Shown one piece after another: positions 44,357 through 53,227 of a stretch of 64,000 nt of DNA. Source of the DNA: an uncultured Prevotellaceae bacterium (GTDB lineage Bacteria; Bacteroidota; Bacteroidia; Bacteroidales; Bacteroidaceae); the NCBI GenBank assembly GCA_902789415.1, contig CADAOD010000007.1:62001-126000 (forward strand), in the 5' to 3' direction. Made by a program: the position numbers and the translations under genes. Position 1 is the stretch's first letter; each line of letters starts with the position of its first letter. The notes under the pieces are model-generated. The model was not told the DNA's origin. It searched no databases and was given only the letters and a program-made list of their open reading frames with translations.

Positions 44357-45631
44357 TTACCACCCGTATTGTTCCCAGCGGATAACATTATTCCATTGGT
44401 AGTTTTTAATCGTTGAATTCCAATTAGGCGAAGTGTTGTTATATGTGCTTAAAGGAATGAACATGCTGACCGAAGCACAATTGCTGCCATCGGCTTCAAA
44501 GTTAGACATTGATGTGCCAAGTTTGGAATAAGCCGTAAGCCATTTCTGAGAATAGAGATGGTATGGGCATGCCTGATTAAAACTTTCCACCCATTGATTG
44601 TAGGCTGCATCATCGGTATGCTTTTTTAATACCTGTTGCATGTCGTAAGCATAATTATAGTTGCCATATTGACCGTAATAGGTTATCTGCGACAAATCCA
44701 GCGGGTTACCGGGCATAAGCTTTTCAGCTAATGTTGACAGTATCTGTGCAGTGGCAGATGCCAGGTCTTCAAGTCCGTTGGTATTGATGGCTGCTAAAGG
44801 AATACTGTTTCCTTTTAGATCGCCAGGCTGGAAATTATAATATCTGTCGCTATTGTTCTGCAATTCGCTGAGATAATAATTGTAATAGTGGTCAATTATC
44901 TGCTTGTAAAACAAATCGGAGTCATCAAACATATCGGGAACGATGATATCGTAAGGGGCACCATTATCGGGAATTTCGGCAGGCGAACCAATAATATAAT
45001 CTGCCACATTGCGCAACTCGTAGGCAATTTCGATGCAGCCGAAATTACAACAATCGCCCATGATGAATTTCAGTTTGTCGTTACCTATACCGTTGGCAAT
45101 AGCTTTTGCCATAGAGGGTATATTCATCCAATATCTACCTGTGCTGTTTGAAGAATTATTACCGGTGTCACCGCCATAAGCCCTGCTTTTCTGGTATGCT
45201 ACAGAGTCGTTGTTGATAAGCCAGCCTGATGCATGTCCCCAAAGTAAAAGTCCATAGCTTTCTGATGGATATTTTTCCTTGGCAGTACGCAGTGCTGTCT
45301 CAAGCACTGTAGGGTCGGCTGTCAGCGTTTCTGCCATGTAAACAGTATCTATCAGTTCGCCATTCTTTACTCTTGCCATGAAAGGTGTTCGCTTAGAGTT
45401 TGCTTCATCTACATACACTATCAGTTTATTGTCTTCGGCAAGTTTTTTTGAGCCTTCTTTCATTTCTTCCAGATCGCTTTTGGCAAAACTGTTCAGGTTA
45501 TTTTCGGCAGCCATGTATACCAATACAGTCTGTCCAGAAACCACAGGTTCTGGTGTAGGTTCTGGATCGTCTTTCTTATCGCACGAACAGAATAACGCTA
45601 TTCCTAAAAGTACTATAATAATCTTGTTCAT
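44357..45631 (-). CDS. Clostripain-like (C11) cysteine peptidase, lipoprotein
   Basis: 424 residues. Lipoprotein signal MNKIIIVLLGIALFCSC followed by an acidic/Pro spacer (DKKDDPEPTPEPV) of the type that exports lipoproteins to the surface in Bacteroidetes. Caspase-like fold with His133 in LWGHASGW and the nucleophile in MGDCCNFGC (Cys195 by alignment of D-x-C). ADYIIGSPAEIPDNGAPY is the usual substrate-pocket stretch. Likely a secreted, Arg-preferring protease; activation and substrate unknown. Confidence 0.85.
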   Translation of the reverse strand: MNKIIIVLLGIALFCSCDKKDDPEPTPEPVVSGQTVLVYMAAENNLNSFAKSDLEEMKEGSKKLAEDNKLIVYVDEANSKRTPFMARVKNGELIDTVYMAETLTADPTVLETALRTAKEKYPSESYGLLLWGHASGWLINNDSVAYQKSRAYGGDTGNNSSNSTGRYWMNIPSMAKAIANGIGNDKLKFIMGDCCNFGCIEIAYELRNVADYIIGSPAEIPDNGAPYDIIVPDMFDDSDLFYKQIIDHYYNYYLSELQNNSDRYYNFQPGDLKGNSIPLAAINTNGLEDLASATAQILSTLAEKLMPGNPLDLSQITYYGQYGNYNYAYDMQQVLKKHTDDAAYNQWVESFNQACPYHLYSQKWLTAYSKLGTSMSNFEADGSNCASVSMFIPLSTYNNTSPNWNSTIKNYQWNNVIRWEQYGW

Positions 45632-45647
45632 ATCTTAAAATTTGCGG

Positions 45648-45655
45648 CAAAGTTA
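45648..45655 (-). promoter_or_regulatory. -7 promoter box of the C11 peptidase gene
   Basis: Minus-strand TAACTTTG matches TAnnTTTG, 16 bases before the start codon. No -33 TTTG at the expected place. Confidence 0.5.
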
Positions 45656-45698
45656 CAAAGAAATATGTAATAACCTGCATTTTTTAATTGTTTTTTAG

Positions 45699-45706
45699 TA
45701 TCTTTG
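45699..45706 (+). promoter_or_regulatory. -7 promoter box of the GH25 gene
   Basis: TATCTTTG, 21 bases before ATG 45728. It overlaps the upstream part of the longer frame, so the ATG at 45728 is the better start. Confidence 0.55.
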
Positions 45707-45727
45707 CAACGCAAAACAACGATTACA

Positions 45728-46624
45728 ATGAAGAAACTATATATACTGCTGACATTATGCATTTTAATGTTCGGCGCCAACGATGGATATGCTCAACGCT
45801 CAAGATATAACAAGCACCATTCTAAACACAGAACGCAAAGAGTTGTAAGTAAGCATAAAAAAGGTAAGAAATCAAAGAAACGTGCGGTTGCGCAATATCG
45901 TCCTGATCCACGATTACTTACCGATCCAAATTACGACCCATTTCTGCAATGCGAGGATACATGCAGTCATGTGCATGGTATCGACCTGTCGCATTACCAG
46001 GGCGAAGTATTCTGGGAGACAGTAGGCGAGAACACCAAGATGGCTTATGTGTATCTGAAAGCTACCGAGGGCGGCGATCGCATAGATGCCCAGTACGAGC
46101 GTAATATTGACTTAGCGCATCGGCACGGTCTGAAAGTTGGTTCGTATCACTTCTTTCGTCCTAAAACGCCTGTCATGACGCAGCTTGAGAACTTTATGAC
46201 TCAATGCCGGCCTGGCGAACAGGACCTGATACCGATGATTGATGTTGAGACTACAGGCGGACTGTCGTCTGAAGAATTCTGCGATTCGCTTTATGCTTTT
46301 CTGGATTTAGTAGAGAAAGCATATCATCAGCAACCGCTGATATATACGTTCCGTAACTTCTACAACAAGCATTTACTTGGCAAGATTAATGATTATAAAT
46401 TGATGATTGCCATGTACACCGAAGAAGAGCCTGTATTAGCCGACGGACGCGATATTACCATGTGGCAATACACCAGTCATGGTCGTATAGTGGGTATTCG
46501 TGGCAGTGTAGACAAAAGCCGATTCATGGGCAATCATAGCTTGCGCGAAATAAGATTTAATCACATTCGTCACGTAGGTAAGAATGTGTCATTCTTCGAT
46601 ATGCGTAAGCGAGTGGGCAAATGA
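45728..46624 (+). CDS. GH25 family lysozyme (muramidase), exported
   Basis: 298 residues. Signal peptide MKKLYILLTLCILMFGANDGYA, then a strongly basic segment (HHSKHRTQRVVSKHKKGKKSKKRA) and a GH25 barrel starting at HGIDLSHYQG. The catalytic DxE is in PMIDVET, and the C-terminal MWQYTSHGRI is typical. Cleaves MurNAc-GlcNAc bonds; likely cell-wall turnover. The last 36 bases overlap the end of the convergent gene. Confidence 0.92.
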   Translation: MKKLYILLTLCILMFGANDGYAQRSRYNKHHSKHRTQRVVSKHKKGKKSKKRAVAQYRPDPRLLTDPNYDPFLQCEDTCSHVHGIDLSHYQGEVFWETVGENTKMAYVYLKATEGGDRIDAQYERNIDLAHRHGLKVGSYHFFRPKTPVMTQLENFMTQCRPGEQDLIPMIDVETTGGLSSEEFCDSLYAFLDLVEKAYHQQPLIYTFRNFYNKHLLGKINDYKLMIAMYTEEEPVLADGRDITMWQYTSHGRIVGIRGSVDKSRFMGNHSLREIRFNHIRHVGKNVSFFDMRKRVGK

Positions 46625-47398
46625 TGCGAAGAAATTGGTAAATGCCTCCGAGGGTATGAAACGCATGTAGCGGGCAGAGCGCTTGATGTGATTTATCAAG
46701 GCGCCGCTATTGCTGGTATGTACAAAAATACTGTCGGCGCCCTGTGAAAAGTAAAAGTCCTGACGGATATTAGTATATTCGGCCAATTCTTTTGCAACGA
46801 TAATCGTTTTGTGGTCGGCATCACTTTCTGCAAAAGGAATATCCTTTGGTTCCATACCAAACAAATCCATTAGTAGTGTTGCTTCGAGTTGCGCCATCTG
46901 TTCAAAGTGCAGTTTCTTCAGCCATCCAGCCAGCACTTCGTAATCAGCTTTACTATTGTTTGTGCGAAGCGTTAATCCTAACTCAATAAGTAATTTCAAA
47001 GGCAGACCCTCGTTCAGGATTCTTCGTGCTATACTGATAATACGAATCAGCATTCTGCGTGTATTAATGTCCGACTGCTCGTCGTCGAGAATATTCTGCA
47101 GCTGGCGGTTCAGTATGGGATTGGTAAGCTTGTCGGGACGCAACAGCTCATCCTCATCATTGTCCTCGTCGTTTTCTTTGGCTGTTAGCCACTGCTTCCA
47201 CTGAGTATCTGTTAAATGAAGATTAAACTGATCTTTACAATTCTTCAGTCCTTGATATACATACGACTGAACGCTATGCACGGTAGCAAGCTGATACAGT
47301 TTGCTCCATTTATGTACCGACATTGGCTCCAAAACCTCTGTAGTCTGGAAAGCGCCACATCTAAGCAGCCTGAAAAAGTTTCGCTGAATGATATTCAT
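46589..47398 (-). CDS. Hypothetical protein, N-terminus like NTP_transf_5-type proteins
   Basis: 269 residues, mostly helical, soluble. The start (IIQRNFFRLLRCGAFQ then WSKLYQLATVHSVQSYVYQGL) resembles the N-terminus of uncharacterised nucleotidyltransferases common in Bacteroidales, but no GSxxxD catalytic motif is visible. An activity therefore cannot be claimed. Its start overlaps the nhaC stop by 4 bases, which places it last in the hexuronate operon. Confidence 0.6.
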   Translation of the reverse strand: MNIIQRNFFRLLRCGAFQTTEVLEPMSVHKWSKLYQLATVHSVQSYVYQGLKNCKDQFNLHLTDTQWKQWLTAKENDEDNDEDELLRPDKLTNPILNRQLQNILDDEQSDINTRRMLIRIISIARRILNEGLPLKLLIELGLTLRTNNSKADYEVLAGWLKKLHFEQMAQLEATLLMDLFGMEPKDIPFAESDADHKTIIVAKELAEYTNIRQDFYFSQGADSIFVHTSNSGALINHIKRSARYMRFIPSEAFTNFFASFAHSLTHIEE

Positions 47399-48669
47399 GA
47401 GTATCTTTTGGGATAACGCAGTAAGATAGATAGAATGGCTACAATACCCAGTGCAAACGGGTAGTATAGATAGGGTAGGATGGCAACGGGATTAACTGAT
47501 GCCAAACCTGCTGCAATAAGTATTTGAGCTCCATAAGGTATTATTCCCTGTACAGTGCACGAGAATGTATCTAATATAGATGCACACTTCTTATTATCTA
47601 CACCGAAGCGATCGCCGATTTGTTTGGCGATTCCGCCTACAGTGAGAATGGCAACTGTGTTGTTAGCGGTACAAACATCTACTAACGATACCAAAGTGGC
47701 TATACTTAGTTCGGCACCGCGTTTACTGTTAACACGGCGTGTAAGCAGATTGATGATAAAGTCGATGCCGCCTTGCTGCTTAATCAGCTCAAGCATGCCA
47801 CCAGCCATCATTGTTACAATTATCAGTTCGCCCATGGATAGGATGCCGTCGCCCATGGCGCCGAACCATCCGTAGATGTCGAAAGCCCCGGTAAACATAC
47901 CGATGATACCACACAGTGCGATACCTATGGTTAGTACAGCCATTACGTTCATGCCGCATATGGCTGTTACAAGCACTGTTAAGTATGGGATTACCTTTAC
48001 CCATTCAACGGCCGGAATCTGTTGTGGGGCAATGGTGTCTTGACCAAGAAAATAGTAAACAACCAGTATTACCAAGGCTGCAGGCATTACAATAAATGCA
48101 TTTACCCTGAACTTGTCGCTAAGTCGGCATCCTTGGGTTTGGGTTGCCATGATGGTGGTATCAGAGATAAACGACAGATTATCGCCAAAGAACGAACCAC
48201 CCACAATAATAGCGGTCATCATAGCCAGATCAGTTCCCGTTTCCTGGGCTAAGCCTACGGCGATAGGCGTGAGGGCTGCTATCGTACCCACGCTTGTTCC
48301 GATAGAAAGTGAGATAAAGCAGGCAGCTAGAAACATACCTGCAAATATCATCTGTGGTGGTAGTAGACTTAATGCCAGATTAACGGTAGCGTCGATACTC
48401 CCCATCTGCTTGGCTGAATGCGCAAAAGCGCCTGCTAATACAAATATCCAAATCATCAGCATCATCTGTTCGGTGGCGGCTCCACGACTATAGCTGTTTA
48501 TTCTGTGCATCAGTGGTCTGCCTGTAAATACGGCAATGGCGTAGATGCTCGAAACCATAAAGGCTACAGTGATGGGAATCTTGTAAAAGTCACCAGCAAT
48601 GATGCTGGTGACTAAGTAGAATAAGATAAACACCACGATGGGTGATAATGCGATGATTCCTTTCTTCAC
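47395..48669 (-). CDS. NhaC-family Na+/H+ antiporter
   Basis: 424 residues with about eleven membrane helices. Recognised by SIGTSVGTIAALTPIAVGLA and VGGSFFGDNLSFISDTTIMATQTQGC near 120-190, the NhaC core. In this operon (4-base overlaps on both sides) it may balance ions during uptake or use of acidic sugars; a substrate other than Na+/H+ is possible. Confidence 0.85.
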   Translation of the reverse strand: MKKGIIALSPIVVFILFYLVTSIIAGDFYKIPITVAFMVSSIYAIAVFTGRPLMHRINSYSRGAATEQMMLMIWIFVLAGAFAHSAKQMGSIDATVNLALSLLPPQMIFAGMFLAACFISLSIGTSVGTIAALTPIAVGLAQETGTDLAMMTAIIVGGSFFGDNLSFISDTTIMATQTQGCRLSDKFRVNAFIVMPAALVILVVYYFLGQDTIAPQQIPAVEWVKVIPYLTVLVTAICGMNVMAVLTIGIALCGIIGMFTGAFDIYGWFGAMGDGILSMGELIIVTMMAGGMLELIKQQGGIDFIINLLTRRVNSKRGAELSIATLVSLVDVCTANNTVAILTVGGIAKQIGDRFGVDNKKCASILDTFSCTVQGIIPYGAQILIAAGLASVNPVAILPYLYYPFALGIVAILSILLRYPKRYS

Positions 48670-50159
48670 AGTGTTACACCGTTTTTAAAGATTGATATTT
48701 CGCGATAATCGTTCTCTTCGTTCTTGGCTTTCTCGCCGCTGGCCACTGCCAATACCTTGTCGATAAACTCAGGTACCAACTCTGGCATGGTACGACCCTC
48801 GATCAGCTGACCTGCCGAGAAGTCGATCCAGTTCTTCTTGCGCGAAGCCAGATCAGGATTGGTGGCAATCTTCATGGTTGGTACGAAGGTGCCGAAAGGC
48901 GTACCACGACCAGTAGTAAACAATACCAGATGACAACCGCAAGAGGCGAGGGCAGTAGCTGCTACCAGATCATTACCAGGAGCCGAAAGCAGATTCAGAC
49001 CTGGATTCTGCAGTCTGTCGCCATATTCCATCACACCGCTTACAGGTGCTTTACCGCATTTCTGTGTGCATCCCAATGCCTTATCCTCGAGGGTTGAGAT
49101 ACCACCAGCCTTGTTACCAGGACTTGGGTTCTCGCCAACAGGTTCACCGTGCGACAGGAAGTAGTTCTTGAAGTTATTAATCATCGAAACTGTCTGGTTA
49201 AACAGCTCTTCGGTGGTGCAACGGTTCATCAGGATAGTTTCGGCACCAAACATCTCGGGCACCTCGGTCAATACCGAAGTACCGCCCTGAGCTACCAGCC
49301 AGTCGGAGAATTCGCCTACCAGTGGGTTGGCGGTGATACCTGAGAATCCGTCGGAACCACCACACTTCAAACCTACACGCAGTTTGCTAACAGGCACTTC
49401 GGTACGTACATCCTTGCTGACCAATTGATACAACTCACGCAGAATCTCCATACCAGCCTCCATCTCATCGTCTACACGCTGGGTAACTAACAGCTTGATA
49501 CGATCCTTGTCGTAATCGCCCAGCATCTTCATGAAGTCCTCGGGCTGATTGTTCTCACAACCTAAGCTCAGCACCAATACGGCACCAGCATTGGGGTGCA
49601 AGCAGATGTCGCGCAACACCTTACGAGTATTCTCGTGATCCTCCGAAAGCTGTGAGCAACCATAGTTATGATGCCAGGCATAGATGGCATCCACACCCTG
49701 CTCGTTAGTTTCCTTCTTTAACTCCTTTACCAGGCGTTCGGCAATACCATTTACACAGCCAACGGTGGGCACAATCCATATCTCATTACGGATACCAACA
49801 TCGCCATTCTTACGTACATATCCTTTAAAGCTACGGTTGTCGTTTTTGATGTTAATCTGCTCGTTTACAGGGTTATATGTGTACTCAAGAGTACCAGCCA
49901 GATTGGTCTTAAGATTGTTCTCGTTTACCCAATCACCAGCTTTTAAATCCTGCATAGCATGTCCGATAGGATAGCCATATTTAATAATGTCGGTACCAGC
50001 AGTAACGTCGTTAATCAGTACTTTATGGCCAGCTGGCGTATCCTGATTAATGGTAATCTGCTTACCGTCTACCTCAATAATTTCTCCTTTCTTTTTGGGC
50101 TGCAAACAAACCACTACCGAATCGGCAGGGTTAATCTTTAAAAATGTAGCTTGTTCCAT
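48666..50159 (-). CDS. uxaA: Altronate dehydratase UxaA
   Basis: Converts D-altronate to 2-keto-3-deoxygluconate in galacturonate breakdown. 497 residues: N-terminal SAF domain (1-90, FLKINPADSVVVCLQ), then the UxaA core with FKGYVRKNGDVGIRNEIWI, NYGCSQLSEDHENT, GLKCGGSDGFSG and ALGCTQKCG. The product feeds KdgK, encoded divergently nearby. Uronate isomerase and tagaturonate reductase are not in the window. Confidence 0.93.
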   Translation of the reverse strand: MEQATFLKINPADSVVVCLQPKKKGEIIEVDGKQITINQDTPAGHKVLINDVTAGTDIIKYGYPIGHAMQDLKAGDWVNENNLKTNLAGTLEYTYNPVNEQINIKNDNRSFKGYVRKNGDVGIRNEIWIVPTVGCVNGIAERLVKELKKETNEQGVDAIYAWHHNYGCSQLSEDHENTRKVLRDICLHPNAGAVLVLSLGCENNQPEDFMKMLGDYDKDRIKLLVTQRVDDEMEAGMEILRELYQLVSKDVRTEVPVSKLRVGLKCGGSDGFSGITANPLVGEFSDWLVAQGGTSVLTEVPEMFGAETILMNRCTTEELFNQTVSMINNFKNYFLSHGEPVGENPSPGNKAGGISTLEDKALGCTQKCGKAPVSGVMEYGDRLQNPGLNLLSAPGNDLVAATALASCGCHLVLFTTGRGTPFGTFVPTMKIATNPDLASRKKNWIDFSAGQLIEGRTMPELVPEFIDKVLAVASGEKAKNEENDYREISIFKNGVTL

Positions 50160-50185
50160 TCTTTTATTTACTGTTTTGTTTTAGT

Positions 50186-51253
50186 TTATATTGCTGTTCT
50201 ACGATAGAAATCTACGTTTTCCTTGGTCAGAATCTCGATAGGCATGTAATTTACGGGATTCACGGCACGCTTCATCACGATGGCGTTAAACAGTGCATCA
50301 ACACTGGCGTATCCTTGCTGATAAGCATGCTGGGCTATCAGGAACGAAATGCTGCCTTTACGTACACACTCCTCATTCTTGGCCACCATATCGTATCCCA
50401 TAATTTGCACATTACGGCGATTACTCTTTTGCAGGAACTCGCCAACAATGTGAGCCTTTGAATTAAAGGTAATGCAGTGATGTACGTGAGGGTGGGTAGA
50501 GAAGAACTTCTCCAAAATGCCATCGTAATCCTTGTGGTCCTCGTCCAAGGGAAGATCCACCTCGGTAATCTTAATCTTAGGGAAGTGGTCTACCATATAA
50601 TGGCGGAACCCTGTCTCACGGTTTGCCTGCTGCTTAGAACCCACGATACCATCGCGTGTCTGCTTCATCAGGGCAATCTCCTTTTCCTTATTGGCAATCA
50701 GCATCAGCATCTTAGCTGCGAAATAGCCACTGGCAAACGAATCCTGACCGAAGAACGACAGTGGTTTCAAATCAGGCATATACGAGTCGAGCAGCACATA
50801 GGGAATATTTCTTTCGATTAGTTTTTCGGTAAAACGGGCAGTCTGCTCAAGTGTTGCAGGCACGATAATCACGCCATCTATCTTGGCAGTGAACAACTCG
50901 CGAACCATCTTTGTGAATGCTGGTGGGTTGAAACGCTCATAGTAAATGAACTTGAGCTTGATGCCAAAATCGCGGCGGAACTCTGTACAAGCCATGGCAC
51001 CTTCTTCAATCTCGTCCCAATAAGCTTCCTGTTCGTGCTTAGGCAATACGCAATAAAAAGTATATTCCTTATTATATGCTAAGGCCGAGGCGTACATATT
51101 GGGGCGGTAATCCATTTCCTCAAGGGCTTTGTTTACCTTTTCTAATGCTGCTTTAGACACATTAGGACGGTTGTGAAGCACACGGTCGACAGTACCAGTA
51201 GATACTCCTGCGCGTGCAGCTATGTCCTTAATCGTAATATTCTCTTTTGCCAT
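50186..51253 (-). CDS. LacI-family transcriptional regulator of the hexuronate locus
   Basis: 355 residues. Helix-turn-helix ITIKDIAARAGVSTGTVDRVLHNRPNVS at 6-33 and a periplasmic-binding-like sensor domain (LPKHEQEAYWDEIEEG onward). Located between uxaA and kdgK and divergent from kdgK, so 2-keto-3-deoxygluconate or a uronate is a plausible effector. It also leads the minus-strand operon with uxaA and nhaC (27-base gap). Confidence 0.9.
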   Translation of the reverse strand: MAKENITIKDIAARAGVSTGTVDRVLHNRPNVSKAALEKVNKALEEMDYRPNMYASALAYNKEYTFYCVLPKHEQEAYWDEIEEGAMACTEFRRDFGIKLKFIYYERFNPPAFTKMVRELFTAKIDGVIIVPATLEQTARFTEKLIERNIPYVLLDSYMPDLKPLSFFGQDSFASGYFAAKMLMLIANKEKEIALMKQTRDGIVGSKQQANRETGFRHYMVDHFPKIKITEVDLPLDEDHKDYDGILEKFFSTHPHVHHCITFNSKAHIVGEFLQKSNRRNVQIMGYDMVAKNEECVRKGSISFLIAQHAYQQGYASVDALFNAIVMKRAVNPVNYMPIEILTKENVDFYRRTAI

Positions 51254-51270
51254 AATCTCAGATTTTTGTG

Positions 51271-51301
51271 CAAAGGTACAAATAATTTCTGATTCTCCAA
51301 A
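51271..51301 (-). promoter_or_regulatory. Promoter of the regulator-uxaA-nhaC operon
   Basis: Minus-strand TACCTTTG (51271-51278) with TTTG at 51298-51301, spacing 19. Confidence 0.7.
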
Positions 51302-51324
51302 GTTCTTGGTTAATTATTTGTCCC

Positions 51325-51336
51325 GAAATCGTTTCC
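51325..51336. promoter_or_regulatory. Candidate LacI-type operator
   Basis: GAAATCGTTTCC is a pseudo-palindrome with the central CG and AAANCGNTTT-like arms typical of LacI-family operators. It lies between the two divergent promoters, 24 bases from one and 32 from the other. Judged by eye only. Confidence 0.35.
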
Positions 51337-51367
51337 GTAAGTTTTTTGCCACAAAATCTGTGAAAAA

Positions 51368-51399
51368 TTTGCGTGACTCAAAAAAACTTCATATCTTTG
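51368..51399 (+). promoter_or_regulatory. Promoter of kdgK-eda
   Basis: TTTG (51368-51371), 20 bases, TATCTTTG (51392-51399), 55 bases before kdgK. Confidence 0.7.
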
Positions 51400-51453
51400 C
51401 CTCACAAACGAACAAAATAAGTTGAAAATATATCAAAAAAATCAAACAAAGCA

Positions 51454-52476
51454 ATGGCAAAAATTGTAACTTTGGGCGAGATTATGCTTCGCCTCTCGCC
51501 TCAGGGCAACGACCGTTTCATTCAGAGTGAATCATTCCGCATCATCCCTGGTGGTGGTGAGGCTAACGTAGCAATCTCTGTGGCTAACTATGGTCATGAG
51601 GCTTACTTCGTATCTAAGTTGCCTAAGCACGAAATTGGACAGATTGCAGTTAACGCACTGCGTCGTTATGGTGTAAACACCCAGTTCGTAGCTCGTGGTG
51701 GCGACCGTGTTGGTTTGTACTATGCTGAGACCGGTGCTTCAATGCGCCCATCAAAGGTTATCTACGACCGTGCTCATTCATCTATTGCCGAGGCTGATCC
51801 TTCAGATTTCGATTTCGATGCTATCATGGAGGGTGCTGCCTGGTTCCACTGGAGTGGTATCACCCCAGCTATCAGCGACAAGGCTGCCGAGCTCACCAAG
51901 CTGGCTTGTGAGGCTGCAAAGCGTCATGGTGTAACAGTATCAGTCGATCTGAACTTCCGTAAGAAGCTGTGGACCAGCGAGAAGGCTATCTCAATCATGC
52001 GTCCACTGATGAAATATGTTGATGTTTGTATCGGTAACGAAGAGGATGCTGAGCTTTGTCTTGGTTTCAAGCCCGATGCTGATGTAGAGGGTGGTCAGAC
52101 CGATGCTGCTGGTTACGAGGGCATTTTCAAGCAGATGATGCAGGAGTTTGGTTTCAAGTATGTTGTTTCTACTCTCCGCGAGAGCTACAGCGCAACATTC
52201 AATGGTTGGAAGGCTCTTATCTATAATGGTAAGGAGTTCTACCAGAGCAAGCGTTATGAGATTAATCCTATCATCGACCGTGTTGGTGGTGGCGACTCAT
52301 TCTCTGGTGGTTTGATTCATGGTCTGCTCACAAAGGCTACTCAGGGCGAGGCTCTCGAGTTTGCTGTTGCAGCATCAGCTCTTAAGCACACCATCAATGG
52401 CGACTTCAACTTGGTAAGTGTTGACGAGGTAGAATCACTCGCAGGTGGTAACGCTAACGGTCGAGTACAGCGTTAA
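51454..52476 (+). CDS. kdgK: 2-keto-3-deoxygluconate kinase KdgK
   Basis: PfkB-family sugar kinase, 340 residues. Begins KIVTLGEIMLRLSP; sugar site GGGEANVAISVANYG; ATP/anion-hole motif DRVGGGDSFSGGLIHGL with the catalytic Asp near 280. Phosphorylates the product of UxaA to KDPG, which the next gene cleaves. Codon use looks optimised for high expression. Confidence 0.92.
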   Translation: MAKIVTLGEIMLRLSPQGNDRFIQSESFRIIPGGGEANVAISVANYGHEAYFVSKLPKHEIGQIAVNALRRYGVNTQFVARGGDRVGLYYAETGASMRPSKVIYDRAHSSIAEADPSDFDFDAIMEGAAWFHWSGITPAISDKAAELTKLACEAAKRHGVTVSVDLNFRKKLWTSEKAISIMRPLMKYVDVCIGNEEDAELCLGFKPDADVEGGQTDAAGYEGIFKQMMQEFGFKYVVSTLRESYSATFNGWKALIYNGKEFYQSKRYEINPIIDRVGGGDSFSGGLIHGLLTKATQGEALEFAVAASALKHTINGDFNLVSVDEVESLAGGNANGRVQR

Positions 52477-52499
52477 TTGAAAATTGAAGATTGATAATT

Positions 52500-53168
52500 A
52501 TGGCAAAGTTTGATAAATTGCAGGTGATGGCAAAGATTGCCGCAGCACCTATGGTTCCTGTTTTCTATAACAAGGACGTCGAAGTTTGTAAGAATGTAGT
52601 AAAGGCTTGCTACGAGGGTGGTGTTCGTGCTTTCGAGTTCACTAACCGTGGCGACTTTGCTCAGGAGGTATTTGGCGAGCTGGTAAAGTGGGCCGATAAG
52701 GAGTGCCCTGAGCTGGCTCTGGGTATCGGTTCAGTTGTTGATGCCCCCACAGCAGCTATGTACCTGCAGCTGGGTGCCTGCTTCGTTGTAGGTCCTCTGT
52801 TCAACCCCGAAATCGCGCCTGTATGTAATCGTCGTCTGGTTCCATACTGCCCAGGCTGTATGACCGTTAGCGAGATTGGTAAGGCTCAGGAGTTGGGTTG
52901 CGACCTCACCAAGGTATTCCCTGGCGATGTAGTAGGTCCTAACATGGTTAAGGGTCTGAAGGCTCCAATGCCTTGGTCGAAGATCATGGTTACTGGTGGT
53001 GTTGCTCCTGAGGAGGAGAACCTTACTAAGTGGTTCAAGGCTGGCGTATTCTGTGTTGGTATGGGCTCAAAGCTCTTCCCAAGCGATAAGGTTAAGGCCG
53101 GTGATTGGCAGTATGTTACCGATAAGTGCCGCGAAGCACTCGGTTACATAGCTAATGCTCGTGCTTAA
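52500..53168 (+). CDS. eda: 2-keto-3-deoxy-6-phosphogluconate (KDPG) aldolase
   Basis: Splits KDPG to pyruvate and glyceraldehyde-3-phosphate. 222 residues from ATG 52500. Class I aldolase barrel with the Glu in [24 protein letters not shown], the Schiff-base Lys in DLTKVFPGD, and the phosphate site VTGGVAP. Follows kdgK by 23 bases. Confidence 0.94.
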   Translation: MAKFDKLQVMAKIAAAPMVPVFYNKDVEVCKNVVKACYEGGVRAFEFTNRGDFAQEVFGELVKWADKECPELALGIGSVVDAPTAAMYLQLGACFVVGPLFNPEIAPVCNRRLVPYCPGCMTVSEIGKAQELGCDLTKVFPGDVVGPNMVKGLKAPMPWSKIMVTGGVAPEEENLTKWFKAGVFCVGMGSKLFPSDKVKAGDWQYVTDKCREALGYIANARA

Positions 53169-53176
53169 TAAATAAC

Positions 53177-53221
53177 ATCCCTCTCGCTCTTTGAAAATGT
53201 GAGCGAGGGGGATTCTTTTTA
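53177..53221 (+). terminator. Terminator of kdgK-eda
   Basis: ATCCCTCTCGCTC (53177-53189) pairs with GAGCGAGGGGGAT (53201-53213) with one G-U pair, followed by TCTTTTT. Ends six bases before the next start codon. Confidence 0.88.
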
Positions 53222-53227
53222 ACTAAC

